From contig NC_020175.2 of assembly GCF_000224145.3 (NCBI RefSeq), positions 3,486,360-3,550,359 on the forward strand: a stretch of 64,000 bases of DNA, written 5' to 3'. The stretch is from Ciona intestinalis. Taxonomy: Eukaryota; Chordata; Ascidiacea; Phlebobranchia; Cionidae. Below, in pieces: positions 1 to 15,000 of the stretch (the first letter of the stretch is position 1; the number at the start of each line of letters is the position of its first letter). Both the position numbers and the translations under genes were made by a program. The notes under the pieces are model-generated. The model worked only from the letters and a program-made list of their open reading frames with translations. It ran no database searches and was not told where the DNA came from.

Positions 1-502
1 GATAAAAAATAATTAGAAAAGATCACCCACAAAGTTACATATGTGGTAACTCGTAAGCTGGAATGAGGTGTATGAAACAAAACATCCATGTTATAACAAC
101 TGTGTTTTCCGGCTATGCGAGAATAAAGCAAGTTACATTCATACATTTATAAAAAAAAGATTAAGTAATAACTATATATATATTAATTTTAAAATTTACA
201 TAAATGTTGTGTTTTGTAAAATAGAAGACAATATTGTGTTCTAAGTTAAGCAATTTACAATATGCCTATTGGCAGAAATAACAGAACAACGCATATAGTA
301 CAATGGGGGAAGATGGGAGACCTTTAGCTGAAAGTATCCAAATATTCTGACCATGTTTTAAACAATAAACAGCAGTCTATGGGAGTCCTGAGAATACAGT
401 TTTGTAATTCTTTGAATGTTCTGTGTATACTACCAAATGGGATGAGAAAATAGAATGAAAAGGTGTCCCATCTTTCCCCACGCTACTATATTATTCACAT
501 AG
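1..502. other. Intron sequence left of the first visible exon
   Basis: No exon was recognised here. It holds a SINE fragment (18-152), AT-rich filler, and a complete family A element (about 297-490) that ends 12 bp before the exon, so its CCCCACGCTACTATA end forms part of the exon 1 polypyrimidine/acceptor region. Confidence 0.6.
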
Positions 503-3500
503 GTCCATGTGATGCTGGTTATCTATGCAACTTGGGCAGTTACACCCCAACACCTATTGACGATGGTAGTCTGCCTTATAATGGTCGTTGCCCAGTGGGC
601 CAATACTGCCTCAGTGGTGCCACGGATGGCACAGATTGCCCGAGGGGCACGATGCGCAACACGACGGGTGCTGCTGCAGAAGATGAATGTTTTCCATGCA
701 ATCCTGTGAGTTTTTGAAATATGTGAAATTTGGGTCTAATTTGAAATATTTTATTAAAAATTTGATTTTGGATTTTGTGAGATTTTAAAAATATATGAAA
801 TTTTGGTCTAATTCGAAAGGTTTTATTAAACAGCTGATTTTGATTTTAAAGCAGTTCAAAACTGAGATAAGAAATGTCCGTAGTTTTATGTATTTGAAAA
901 GAAAGTATTGTATATATATGTATATTTTTAAACACCTATAGTAGGGTGGGGGAAGAAGGGAGACTTTTAGCACAAAATATCCAAATATCCTAATCGTGTT
1001 TTAAACCATTAACAACGATCTATGGAAGTCGTGAGGATACGGTTTAATATTTATTTACATTTTCTTTGTTTACCACCAAATGGGAGGAGAAAATAGATTG
1101 AAAAAATGTCCCATCTTCCCTTAACCTACTATATATATATATACATATATATATACTTTTTTACATTTGTTTTAATTTTATCAAAAAAGTTTCAAACACT
1201 TTTTACAGTTGTGTGTAATTTGTAAAGACACCACATTTTTTCAATTATTTCCCAAATTTGTTACACACACTCAATATTTCTCCATTTTTTACAGGGTTTC
1301 TACTGTTTAAATGCTGGCCAATCTGCCCCAACCAAGCCATGTGAAAAAGGTTACTATTGCCCTGGTAATGCGTCTAATACATCACCCACACAGTATGATT
1401 GCCCAGTGGGCCATATGTGCCCTGAACAATCTGCGGCACCTATACCTTGCCAAACAGGTGTGTTTTGTGTTGTTTCCTGATTTTCAGCATCCTTTTCATT
1501 TTTCTGTTTTTCCATTTGTGATTTGTTTTGCGATTTTTGTGAATTTGTATTTATATTTTTTTGTTTTTTTTTACTTTTTTGTGAATTTGTATTTTTTTTT
1601 TTTTTTTAATTTTTAATTGTTTATTCATTTTGATATAAATGTAAACAAATTTTTAAAGTGTGTACCTTTAACAATGTGACAGCATAGTAAACAAGTTGAA
1701 TTTTATAGTCTAACATACAAAAAAAAATAAAAATAACAAAACTTACAAAAAAAATAACATTAATCTAAAAAAATAGAAATCTCTATCTAAATACGCCCTG
1801 CATATTTTCCTGTTTAAAAAACATCAAAAATTTAACATATTTCCCCAAAAAACATTACAGGTACCTACCAGCCATCAGTTAGGGGTTCCACGTGTGAATT
1901 ATGCCCACCAGGTTTTTACTGTGAAGATGTTTTAACCGGTGGCCAGCAACCCTGCCCTGCATTTTCATACTGCCCAGCTGGTAAGTATGAGGTATAGGGC
2001 GACTGTTATATACAGTAGGGTGGGGTAAGATGGGACACTTTCCATGGGTATAGGGCTACTGTTGTATACACTAGGGTGGGGAAGATGGGACACTTTTAGC
2101 ACATAATATCCAAATATCCCAATCGTGTTTTAAACAATTAACAACGGTCTATGGGAGTCAACAGTTTTATATTTTTTTTATGTTCTTTGTTTACTACCAA
2201 ATGGAATGAAAAAAAAAATTGGAAATTTGTCCCATCTTCTCCCACCCGACTGTATAACTAGTTCCCTTGTGTGTTTTGGCATAGGACTTTACCTATATAA
2301 AAAGGCAAATGACCCCAATTATTTAAATTACTGATTGAAATTAGAACCTTGTCTAGTGTGTTTTATTCATGTTTTAGTAAGAAAATAATAAAAAAAAACA
2401 TTTTCCAACAAAAGTTACATTCATTTATTCATAAAACAAACTTTCAGTGTAAACTTGCTGTACCATAATTTTTTACTTATTTTTATTTCTATTTACATTT
2501 TCTGTACTTTTTGCCTTAATTTTTATTTTGACCTATATTTTACTCCATCCCTAGGCACCCCGTACCCACTTACATGCCCAAATGGAACCTACACACTTTC
2601 CACTGACCAGGGATTTGCACGGCCAACTGAATGTCATCAATGTCCAGTTGGAAAGTTCTGCACTGGTGGACAAATACAAGTAATTCATTTTTTCTTAATT
2701 TTTTTTTAATTTAACTAATTTTTTTTACAGTTAAAAAAATGTTGTGTTTTGTTTTCAATACCATTTTTTTAAATCTTTTTATTTTTTACAACTTTCTAGC
2801 TCTTTTTGTTTATTTTAAGCCAAATATGCGTTCTACCATTGTAAGTGTAAGTGTCCTTCGACAAGACACCTAACGGCAACTCCAACCCAGTGGTCACTAA
2901 TAGGTTGTCCAAATCATCAGCCACACATAAAAAAAATGAAAAAATCCACAAAAAAATAATTGTCCACAAAGTAACATACTTGGTAACTTATAAGCTGGCA
3001 TGAGGTGTATGAAACAAAACACCATGCCATAACAACTGTCTATTCCGGCCATGCAAGGATAAAGCACGTTACAGCTAGTTACCATCTTTTTGCTATTTTT
3101 ACAGGGCAACTGCTCCGCTGGTTACTTCTGTGAGTCTGGTTCCTTTTCACCAACTGGTAGCATCTTACTTGACCCCTGCCCGTCATTACAACCGTGTGCA
3201 GGTCCATGCCCTGCAGGTTCTTATTGCAGAATTGGGGAAACTGACCCAGTTCCCTGCCCTGAAAACACAATTAGAACAACACCAGGTAAAGTCACTATTT
3301 TTTATATTACAGTAAGGTGGGAAAGATGGAATGCCTTTTCGTTCTATTTTGTCGTCCCATTTGGTAGTGAACAAAGAACATTCAAAAAATTATAAAACCG
3401 TAATATCTGTAAAAAATAACAAAACGTTTATTTGGAGATTTCTAATTTTTATGCTATTTTTATATTCTGTTAAGTTAAGCATATTATGATTTGTTTTTAT

Positions 3501-6500
3501 TTAAACATTACGAATTTTTTTAAATTTTGACTTTTGTTAGGTGCTAGCCAGCTCTCTGACTGCATATTCTGCCCTGCTGGTCTGTTGTGTCATGAAGGTA
3601 ACCCAGTGGCTGACAACTGCCCTGTAGGTCACTACTGTCTTGGATTGAATTTCAGTGACTGCAACAGTGGTGCGGGTCCACAGCCATGCCCGCTGTACAC
3701 CTTTGCTAATGAGACAGGTCAGTTATTTCTATATGAAAAAATCTGCCAAAAATAATCACTTATGAAGTAACATACATGGTAACTCGTAAGCTGGGATGAG
3801 GTGTATGAAACAGAACACCGATGTTATAACGACTGTCGTTTTCAGGCACGTAAGGATAAATTAAGTTACATTCATCTCTACATATAAGCATTTATTTTGT
3901 ATGCTTAATTTTATATTGTTTATAAACCATTGTCTTAAACTGGTACGATATTACTGTAAATATGCACACGTGCTGCCAGAGCCTCAAACGACACTGGGTT
4001 TAAAACTTACAAGTGAACAATGTTCAAAGCTTGTTACCACTGTCATTGCATGTCTTCTTGTGCAAGGCACTTAACTGTCTATATTTTAATCTAGCAGACA
4101 CTTCTAAGTTGCCCGCATTGAGTTATTAGTCATACAAAAAATATAATAGCGCCGATAACCCATAAAGTTACATATACATATCTTGAAAGTGGGTACGAAG
4201 TGTGTGAAACATGCATTATCTAAATAACTGTAACTGCCATACCCATATTCATTAAATGGCTTGTTCCTAATAATTCAACACATGATTTTGTTATTATTTA
4301 CTTCATGTCATTTATTTAAACAGGAGGAAGCAAAATAGACGACTGCCTACCATGTCCACCAGGTTTCTGGTGCAATGAAACTGGTCTTTCTGATTATTCA
4401 GCTTCAGCGTGTGAACTTGGCTTCTACTGTACTGGTGGTATGTATGAGTACTATTATCAAACTCTCACTGTTTTATGTAACTTTAAAATGCATGCCTGCC
4501 TAACCTTTATACAGATTTTTTCCTTGGTTTCTTACTATATAGCTGTGAGAACTGCTACTAAAGACAGATAAAAGTCATATAAAATGTATTTTTGTAACAT
4601 ATTTTTGGTCCATTTTAAAGTATTAAAAATTTGGTCATTTATAGCAGCTTTTGCAGTCATTAAAGACACCTAAAAGTATCTAACAATTGTTTTTTTATTA
4701 TAATTTCAGCCGTTTTAAATGTTTCACATTTTTGTGGTTTTAAAATTTAGGCCATTTTTACACTCATTATGCCAGCCATAGGCTATACTTTGTCAGTCTA
4801 GTCTTACAATTTTGTGCATCATTTTAAAATGAACCACGTTTTTGAACCCAAAATCATGTTTCTCTTGTTTATTTCTTAACCATTATGTCACCCATAGTCT
4901 ACAAGCACTTACAAAGTAACATACATGGTAACTCGTAAGCTGGCACGAGGTGTATGAATCAGAACACCCGTGTTATAACGACTGTCGTTTTTCTGGCCAC
5001 GCGAGCATAAAGCAAGTTACATACATTTATTTCATTCTATTTTAACCATATACATTTCTACATAGGGGGACAACCACCTACAAAATGTCCAGCTGGTACC
5101 ATGCGTAATCAAACTGGTGGAACTTCAGTAGGAGATTGTGGTTCATGCACTCCAGGTTATTACTGCCCTGACCCTACAACAACTGGTAAGGACAATAATA
5201 TTTGTAGGCAGTGGTGGAGCTAAAATATGAAGGTGGTAGAAAAAATTAAAAAAAATTATTTATAAATTTTTTTTTTTTCTTTTTTTTTATATTTATGTGG
5301 TAGGCGACCCTAAATAGTCATTTTTGTAGACAACGGGCCACTAATAACCTGTAAAACCGTTAATTAACTGTAGGAAATAATCACCCACAAAGTTACTTAT
5401 GTGGTAACTCATAAACGAGCACAAGGTGTATAAAACAGAACATCCGTGTTATAACAACTGTCATTGCCACCACGTGAGGTTAAATAATTTCATTCATTTA
5501 GACTAGTCAGAAAAATAATCACCCACAAAGTAACATACATGGTAACTTGTAAGCGGGCACGAGGTGTATGAAACAGAACACTTGTGTTATAACGACTGTC
5601 ATTGCCCTACCACGCAAGGACAAAGCAAGTTACTTTTATTTAAATTGATCATAAAACTAGTTACTTACCTTGTAACTTGTAAACGAGCACGAGGAGTATG
5701 AAACAGAAAACCTGTGTTATAACAACTGTCATTGTATTGACTTTCGTGACCAACCCCCGAAAGAGAAAATCATAAAAGAATAAATGTATTCCATTTTGAT
5801 ATATTTTCATTCATACAGATGTTACAAATATCAATGGTATACCTTGTGATATGGGATTTCAATGTCCTGGTGGTTCTACAAGCCAGAAGCCATGTGATAG
5901 CGGTTACTATTGCTTGGAAAAGACCAGCATACCAAATATTTGTCCAGCAGGTGTGTTATTTTAAATTTTGAAGAATTTTTTATTAATTAAGTTGTGGGAA
6001 ATTTTGAAAAAAATTTTTTTTTTTTAATTTGTAAAAATTTGGTAAAAAAATTTTTTTTTTATATGTTTTTAATTTTTTTTTTTACAGTTTTTTTAAACCA
6101 GAAAAGTAAATTTAAGTGATTAGCATGCTTTACTGTAAACCTGAGGATATAGGTTCAAGTTTAAATACTGCTAAAAAAATTTAAAAAAATATAAATTAAA
6201 AAAAAAATTACAAAAATTGCTTAAAAAAAATTTCAAAATTGTTAGCGATACAAAAAAATACAAATTTAAGATAAAAAATTGTAAACCACACAAAAAAATT
6301 AAAAAAAATGTTAGCCATAAAAAGAATTGATTTCAATTTCAAAATTTATTAATTTCAATTTTCAAATTTCAGGATATTTTTGCCCCGAGGGTTCGTACAA
6401 TTTTACCGAGTGTTCTTACCCCTTCTACTGCCCCGAGGGGACGGGAAACCCCCGTCCATGTGATATTGGGTACCAACCCCTAAACATATCAAGTCTACGT

Positions 6501-9013
6501 AGCAACCTAACAACAGCTTGTATGATATGTCCAGCTGGTTCGTACAGAAATTCTTCAAATGACGATAAGTGCCAACCGTGCCCACCTGGGTATTTCTGCC
6601 CAGAAGGTAAACAGTTTAGTTTTAGTTTCTGCTCTGAAAGTATTTTTTTTTAATTTTTTTTTTTAATTTTTGTAAAATGTTTTCTTTTTTTTAATTTTTG
6701 TAAAATGTTTCTTTTAATTTCACTGTAAAATACCGTTAGTTTTGATTTCTGCTTAAAGGGTAAAATGAAATGTGTTTTAGCTTTTTATTGCTATTTGCGT
6801 AAGTGGTAACTTGCATGCGGGCACGGAGAACATGAATAGGGCACCCATGTTAAAATAGCTGTTATTTTCCCACACAAGGGTGTGGAAAATGAGTGTACAG
6901 GTTACATTTTTTCACTCTCATTCATTATTGTTTTATAACTAATTTTTACCAATTTTGTTTTAAAACAAATGTTTTTTTTTGCAGCAACTAACAAAAATTG
7001 TCTAAGAAAAAATTCTGTTATCTTATATTTTCCTCGCAAAATAGGAAATATCTTTCAAAAATACTAATTTTGCCATTTTCTCTGTATATAGTAGGGTGGG
7101 GAAAGATGGGACACTGTTTTATTCTATTTTTCGTTCAATTTGGTAGCAAACATAGAACATTCAATGAATTATATACCCGCATCCTCACAACTTTCATAGA
7201 CTGTTGTTAATTGTTTAATACACGATCAGGATATTTGGATATTATGTGCTAAATGTGTCCCATCTTCCCCCACAGTACTATATATCAATTCCACAAACAA
7301 ACTATTACAACATTATTAAATTATTAAATGCCATAGGTCATAGAAAGTTGCATTTTATTTACTATAATTTCGATATCTACACAGGAACTGGCAACTACCA
7401 AGAAAACCCATGTCCAGTAGGTCACTACTGCCCCGAGGGTGGGGTAACCTCTGTAGGCGGGGTAACGGGTCAAGCCATCCCGTGTCCAGCGGGGACATAT
7501 GCCGACGCCCCGGGCTCAGTGGCAGAAGCGTGCATTTCGTGCTTGGCGGGAATGTACAATAACTTAGAAGGCCAGCCTGCTTGCTTCCCATGTGGTAGCT
7601 CCGCTGTTTCTGGTGTTGGAGCAACAGAATGTACATGTTTAGGTCAGTTTTGTGAGTTTGTATTTTAATGTACTTGCTTGGGTCAGTTTTTGTGATTTTG
7701 TATTTTAATGTACATGTTTAGGTCAGTTTTTGTGATTTTGTATTTTAATGTACTTGTTTAGGTCAGTTTTTGTGAGTTTGTATTTTAATGTACATGTTTA
7801 GGTCAGTTTTGTGTTTTTTTTTAAATGTACTTGCTTTGGTTAGTTTTTGTGACTTTGTAATTTAATGTACATGTTTAGGTCAGTTTTTGTGAGTTTGTAT
7901 TTTAATGTACATGTTTAGGTCAGTTTTTGTGAGTTTGTATTTTAATGTACATGTTTAGGTCAGTTTTGTGGGTTTTTTTTTAATGTACTTGCTTGGGTCG
8001 GTTTTTGTGAGTTTGTATTTTAATGTAGATGCACAGGTCAGTTTTGTGTTTGATTTTCTGTTTTGCAAAGTATAATTCACTTTTCTGTGTTTTTTTTCTG
8101 TTTTCAATTTAAACTAAAAACTTCAATTTAACCCATTAAAAACTAAATTAATCAGTAGACATTAGAACCAATGAATTGAAATTGTCCTGTATTTAATTTT
8201 ATTTGCCGTCTATAATGTGTTTTTTTGTGGTTTCAGCAGCATTTTTTTCTATTTTTTTACATCTTTTTGTATTTTTCAGTAAAAGGTATATTTTTATTAT
8301 TAATGTTTAAAACTTTTTTGTTTGTATAGGTTTCAACAGAGCTTTCCAACCCAGTGATGGATCATGTATTTGCCAGTCAGGTTACATCTATTATAATGAA
8401 GCTGACTTGCTTGAATTCCAAGGTAAAAATATTCACAATTTGTGGGCACACAAGTGTACTACAAATAAAATGCTATTTTTGTCCTAAAAACTAAAAATAT
8501 GTTTTGCTTTAATTAAAGTTAAGTATTTGTCCGCTCTATGATAGTAACATTTTAACTAGTAAGATTTTAAATTTTACTAAAAAAACAGAAATGTTTACAG
8601 ATTTATCTAAAAATAATATTTTTAGTTTTAAACCCATTTTAATTGTAAGTTTTTTACCAAAAAAAATAAATTTATATATATATATATATATATATTGGAA
8701 AAATACAATTTGAATGGGTTTAAACTAAAAACCTTATTTTAGATAAATCTGCATTTTTTGTATTTTTTAATAAAATATATATATAACTTATTTTCCAGGC
8801 AACTCTGAATTTTCTTGCGAGGCTGTAGTAGACACTCGTTGTGGTAGCGGGGAAACCAGGGTAGCTAGCGACCGTTCATGCACGACTGCCACCACATATT
8901 CATGTGATGGTTATTGTGGCAACCGTGGGGGTTCAATGAATGTAGATCTTGGAACTTGTTTGTGTGACAGCGTGACCGCTACTCAAGAAATTGATTGTTA
9001 TGACTGTAATACT
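503..9013 (+). CDS. Ectodomain block: tandem ephrin-receptor-like (GCC2/GCC3) Cys-rich modules, exons 1-13
   Basis: Exons: 503-705, 1295-1457, 1861-1980, 2555-2679, 3105-3285, 3541-3717, 4324-4437, 5066-5185, 5819-5950, 6373-6606, 7385-7642, 8330-8422, 8799-9013. Each module repeats a pattern such as CPAGTY, a gap, CxxCPxGxYC and a Gly/Pro-rich turn (for example CPVGHYC, CPPGFYC, CPAGSYC), the signature of the Ephrin_rec_like (GCC2_GCC3) family found in extracellular proteins. N-x-S/T sites are scattered through it. Most exons from 3 to 12 begin and end in phase 1, as is usual for extracellular modules. The last exon (8799-9013) departs from the pattern, with pairs of Cys in RCGSG, CDGYCGN and CLCDS contexts, and may be an EGF-like cap. 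The signal peptide must lie upstream of the window. Ligand binding or adhesion is plausible by family but not shown. Confidence 0.85.
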
Positions 9014-12000
9014 GTAAGTAGGGGGGTTAAAAGTGTTTAGTATAAATAGGAGGCTATTAAAAAGGGCTTTTTTTACCAAAGATTAAGCGGCTTTTTTGAG
9101 ACCAAGCCACTTTGTAAACAGCCCATTGGTCATTTTAAAAATGCTCTTTGCCTTTGGTCAAGTCACAAAAAAAGCCTCTTAAATTCAAGAGGCCTTCTAA
9201 AAAGTAAAGGCTCCTAATTTGTGTAAATTCAAAAAAAATACTTTCAAAATACTGTACTTTGGGATCATTTGCCAACCTTGTCATAAATCCTAGTTTCCCT
9301 TGTGTACCTTACTATAGGACCTCACTGAAACAAAATAAAGTGCTTTAAGCAACACGAAAATACCCAAACAGATATCCAACCATTTACAAATGAAGTTTTT
9401 CACAAGTATAAAATTAGTTAAGTGTAGCAATAAAATAACTAAAACATCTGTTTTTACTAGACATGTCAAAAAAAGATGTAGACTTAGGTACATTCATTCA
9501 TATATTTTAGAAAAATCAACTATTTTTTTCCAGCTTTCCACAAGTTTAGACTCGAACGGAGTTCTAACAATAACGACCACAGAGTCCAGCACAGGTGCCA
9601 CGACACCCGTCACCGTTCCCGATGTAATCGGACCAACGGATAAAATTTCTTCACCTGCTGATACTTACTTTGTGCAGATGAGTAAGTTGTGTTTTGTTAA
9701 CCGTTCCACACAGTCACGTTTGGTGCGCATGCTTTTAACATAGAGGTTACAGGTTGGATGCTTGTCGTTGCTACCTTTGGAGGCGTATGTGTCCTTGGTC
9801 AAGACATCTAATGAAAATTGCTCCAACCCAGTGGTCACTTATGGGTTGTCTAAAGTGTCAGCCATACATACAAATAAAAAAACAAAAAAAATAGTCGCTT
9901 ACAAAGTTACATAAGTGGTAACTCGTAAGCGAGCATGGGTTGTATCAAACAGAACACTTGTGTTATATAACAACTGTCGTTGCCCGTCAGGGTAAAACGT
10001 TACATTTATTCACCCAGGCCTTGTTACAAATGACTATTTATGTAATTTTGTGGGGACATATTGTATGTATTTTTATATATGGTTGACAATTTGGACAACC
10101 CATTAGTGACCACTGGGTTAGAGCAATTGCCGATGGTAACAGCACCAAGCTTTGAACCAGTATACTCTGGTCCTTAAACTAGTACTTTAACGACTGTGCC
10201 AGGCTAAAAATAAAATTTTAGGTAAAATTATTTGATTAATTTGTTTAGTTTTACAAAAATAATTAAGAAAAATTTTATTTTTTTTGTCCAGATCCCAATG
10301 GAGTTTTTGGTACAGTACCAAACGAAATGAGCACGGCCGAGAACGTTGTTAATGGGAGTATGCAGGAGGAGATAAATGCTCTCTTCCCTGCCGTTACTGC
10401 TAGAAAAAGAAGATCACTTTTTGTGGAAGACGATCTTCTCGAATCTGTTTCAAGCTACTTTGGAAGAAGGTAAAAACAATTTTTTGTTTATTTTTTATAA
10501 TTTTTAGCAATTTAGAGGTTCTAGTTTTATTTTTAAACTTAAAAAAAAATTGTGTTCAATTTTTTTGCGACTTTCTTCAACCAAAAATAATTAATAAAAT
10601 TTAAAATTTTTAGTTACTCAAAAAAATCATATATTTTTAAGTGCCTATAATTTGTTATCTAATTTAACTTTTTGGTAAATTTTAAAATATTTTCGATATT
10701 TCAGACTTTTACAAACCACAAGCAATGCAACAGCACCCCCTGTAACTGTAACCCTCCCTGCCACAACACTACCTGTTATTTCCAACCCTGTTATTTGCTT
10801 GCAAGTAAGTTGTATTTGCTTATATGCAAGTATCAGTATAACTGAATGGAACACATGGTGTATTTATGTGCCTAAATTTGCTGCCATGTTATAGCAGCGG
10901 TGGTTCCCAAATTGTTCTAAAAGTTTTGCCTGGTGGACCCTTTGCCATTATTTTGATATTTCACGGCCCAATAAAAATCAAGGAATGCTATAGGAAAAAT
11001 GCAAAAACCACATCAAGAAAAGAAAAGGCAAAAACCATCAATTATGGTAACCCTCTAAAAAAAGTGAAGTGAAAACCCTAGTTTGTGAATTGCTGTGTTA
11101 TAGCGTGTGTATCTTCCTATACACAAGTCATAAATGTTATATTTATGCACTTCATGCTCACTGTAGAGTTATACTATATGTGTCATTTTATACCCAAAAT
11201 AAAAACAGCCAGTTTTTACACCTCCGAATTACTAGGTAATAACATAGGTGTCTTCCTAAAAACCAAACTCATTTTTGCTTACTATACATTAAGCTCATAT
11301 ATATATAACCATAAACCTAAAATTTTCTCGTATTTTTCCGTCCCCAGTTAAATGAGATGCTGATATTCAGTGTATATGTTCACCCTACTGATAGAACACT
11401 AAGCAATTACCCAGTATATGTGAGGAACCATCTGTTTAATACAAACCCCACATTTGACTATGGTGCATTCAGGTAAGAATTTGATGTTTTTTAAAAAATA
11501 TGGAATCGTGAGGGTGTGGTTTTATAATTCTTTGAATGTCCTTTGTTTACTATCAAATGGGATGAAAAAATAGAATGAAAATGTGCCCCATCTTTCCCCA
11601 CCCTAATATATAAGTCTAAAACTAAAAATATTTATAACTTTGAATGTAACTTGCTTTATCTTCGCTTGGACCGTAAATGGCAGCCGATATAACATGGCTT
11701 TTCTGTTTCATACACCTCGTGTCAGCTTACGAATTACCACATAACTTTGTGGGTGAATATTTTTTATTAAAGCTGACAATTTAGACAACTCATTACTAGT
11801 GACCACTGGGTTGAATGAAGCAATTGCTGTTAAGTGTCACTTTTATACCACATCCCATTTACAGGTTACTGCAGACTTACATCACACAAACTAACTTAAC
11901 GGTGTCCAACTTTGCCCAGTTGTTTGTAACACCTGGTATTTATGTGTTCGCTGACGCTCAACAACCTTCGCAGGAAGTCTTTGTAAATGTGCTACAGACT

Positions 12001-15000
12001 GGTAAGAAATCATTTTGTTTAAGTTGTCTTTTGAAATATTTTTATTTAATACAAGAATATAGAATAATTTTTAAGCTTGTTTGGAGATTTTTTCATAATT
12101 CAATATTTATTTGTAAATGTTTATTTTTAATTTTTAGGTTTTTGTTTTTTTTATATATTTTTTTGTTTTTAATTTTTAGGTTTTTGTTTTTTTTCTATAT
12201 TTTTAATTTTTAAGTTTTAGGTTTTTGTTTTTTTTATATATTTTTTTATTTTTAATTTTTAGGTTTTTGTTTTTTTATATATTTTTTTATTTTAAATTTT
12301 AAGTATTACTGATATGTACAGTGCTAAGTGCTTCGGCATTGTAACTAGATGGTACTTGATTCAAGGCTCACTAAAGCTGCTACAATTGGATTCAGTACTT
12401 TATCACATCATACAATAGAAATTGGATTACCCCACTTGTTTCTTATGGTTGTCCAAATTAAAAACCATTATAACTTAAAATAAACCTAATTAGACTTTCA
12501 ACTTGTAAAAAATTCAAAATAGACTGTAAATTTTGTAAAGAAATCCAAATACACCCTAAATTTTTAAAACGATAAAAAAACAAACTTTTTAAGATTGAAA
12601 TAAGTATATTTATGTTAACTCGACAATGAGCATAAGACTTACCAAACTGCTCCACACAGGTTTACAATGCGTTACACCCCGGATTCAACCGGCTACAACC
12701 AGTTCCTTGTCACAACTCGGCATTGCAAAGCAGTCTGTTACAAACTTAGCACCAGACTGGGTGCTTATCGCAGGTTTGTAAATTTAATATGAATATAAAA
12801 TGGGTTATTTTGTATGGAAATTTAAAATTTTTCATAAATTGCACATTTTTCAAAGAGTTGTTTTACATATTTTTACAGTTTTAAAACTTATTTTTTTTGT
12901 AATTTTTTAAGAATTATGCATTTTTAGCAGTATTTTTTTCTATGTGGGTGAGGTCCTACAGTATGGCCTGCAAACGACTTTAGTTCAAGCCTACAGTTGG
13001 CCCATTAACCCCATATTTCTTAGTTAAACTAACTTAATTCAAATTTAAATTAAACCATAAAACTTCACTTTCTGATTTAAAATCATTTACCAACTTTATA
13101 TAGGTCAATTAAAACACAAAAATAACCAAACAAATTTCCTCAGTCATTCTCGCACTTTTCGGAGCTATCGTTCTTCTACTGCTCATTGCTGTCTTCGTGT
13201 GGCGGCCCCGAGATGCCGGGATTTACCCAATGCGGTACTGGAAGCCGCGGTATCGTGCCTTGGGTGAACCTTACGTGGCACCTGAGAAATCTGTGGTTTT
13301 TGGTGCCGTAGACGCAAGGTTTACAAATCTTTGTTATTTTTTCAGTAATTTATTAATATTATTATGCAATTTGGAAAAAACAATTTTTTTTAAATTTTTT
13401 TTTAATTGAAAAAATTGATTTAAAAAATTGTTAAAAAGATTATTTAAACCAGTTTTAGCGACTTTTCAAAGCTAACCAATTATGATTTTATTTTTGAATT
13501 TAGTATATTGAAAAAACATTTTTTAATCTACAGGGAAGGGCTTGATTTTGTTCGAGAGAGAGGAGAGGCTGAAGGAGCTGAAGCTTCTCTTGTTAAAGGT
13601 GGGTAGAAGGGTTATATAATAATTTTTGTATATTTAACTACAAATATTGTGACAACTATTGGCAGCATGTATGAAAGTGCAACATTCTCTAACTCAAAAA
13701 TTTTACAATCATTAAATTTCAAAGCATTATTTAGATATGGGTTACCAGTTTTAGGCTCAAAATGTTTTATCTCTACTGTACAATTTAAGAATGGTTGTAA
13801 AATGCTATTCAATGCACACTTATTCTTTCATTTAAATAATCCAACAAAAAAGCACCTACAGTAATATATATATATTAATACAAAAACAAACTCCCAGAAT
13901 TTTGTGTTTTTTAAAACCTTTTTTTATACTCTCTCATTTTCCCTTTTTTTTTCTCTCTCTCTCTCTCTTCTCTCTTTCTCATTCATTCTCTCACTTTAGA
14001 CCGGCAGCTGCTGGAGGACTTTAATGTCCGTACTTTGTACGACAAACTAGAAGATCAGAACCTCCACATAGCAGCTCAGATGCATAAGCATAGGGATTGT
14101 TTGGAAGGCTTCTATAAGAGGATTAGCAAACAAACTGAAGGTCTTAAGGTGGGTAGCTTGAAATGGAAAATATATATAGTAGGGTGGGAAAGATGGGACA
14201 CCTTTCGTTCTATTTTTTTGTCCCATTTGGTAGTAAAAACTAGTAACCAAAGAACGTTTTAAAATCATAATCTCAGGACACCCTTTGTTAATTGTTTAAA
14301 ACATGATCAGAATATTTGGATATTATGTGCTAAAAGTGTACCGTCTTTCCCCACAGAAGTATACTGCAATTAAATAAAGCATGGCTTGTGGCTGTGTCAT
14401 ACTGTTAAGGTCTTTGCAATTAAGGCAGTACAGATTCAGTGGTGCAGCCGAGGGGGTTTGGGGGTTCGCGACACCCCTCATTAAAAAATAATACAATACT
14501 TTTTTAAACCGCTCCGTTATTATTGTTTTTTTCTGGCTGTTCCACAGTACAAACTGTTGCCATGTTAGATGCTGTAAGAGTCTTTATTACTTTTTATATT
14601 TCTGAACTAGATTTGAAAAAATTGTGTGCCACAGAAACGCCCAATGTAATCAATTTTTTCTCATTGTTTTTCGTTGCATTATAAACCTGTATCCATATTA
14701 TACATATTATTTTTTAATATAAACCAGCAAACTAAGAAATTATTGTTATTAACATAAAATTTCCTGCTTTTTTTGTAACTTTTGTTATTTTGACCAGGAC
14801 ATGTTGAATGATTTTGATCCCAAACATCCATCAGGCATGAGGAGAGGAAGTGATGATAGTTCAGATCTTACTGTGGTTAATACAACTGTTGTTATGGATG
14901 GTATGCAAGGAAGGGGTGAGGAACAAGGGTTATGTATTTTTTCGAAGGGTTATTTGTGTTTTTTGAGGGGTTATTTGTTTTTTTTCGAAGGGGTGAGGGT

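Noticed and set aside
3951..4255. Additional exon in intron 6 of the giant gene
   Set aside because: The Cys-containing readings there come from a degraded SINE (head, CACTTAACTGTCT middle and GTTACATATACATATC body); exons 6 and 7 already join in phase.
6112..6172. tRNA gene
   Set aside because: Box-like motifs are present but there is no paired acceptor stem and no clean anticodon arm. It fits the head of the SINE family.
7626..8045. CRISPR-like array
   Set aside because: Units are head-to-tail without unique spacers, eukaryotic context, and the array extends an exon end. It is a minisatellite.
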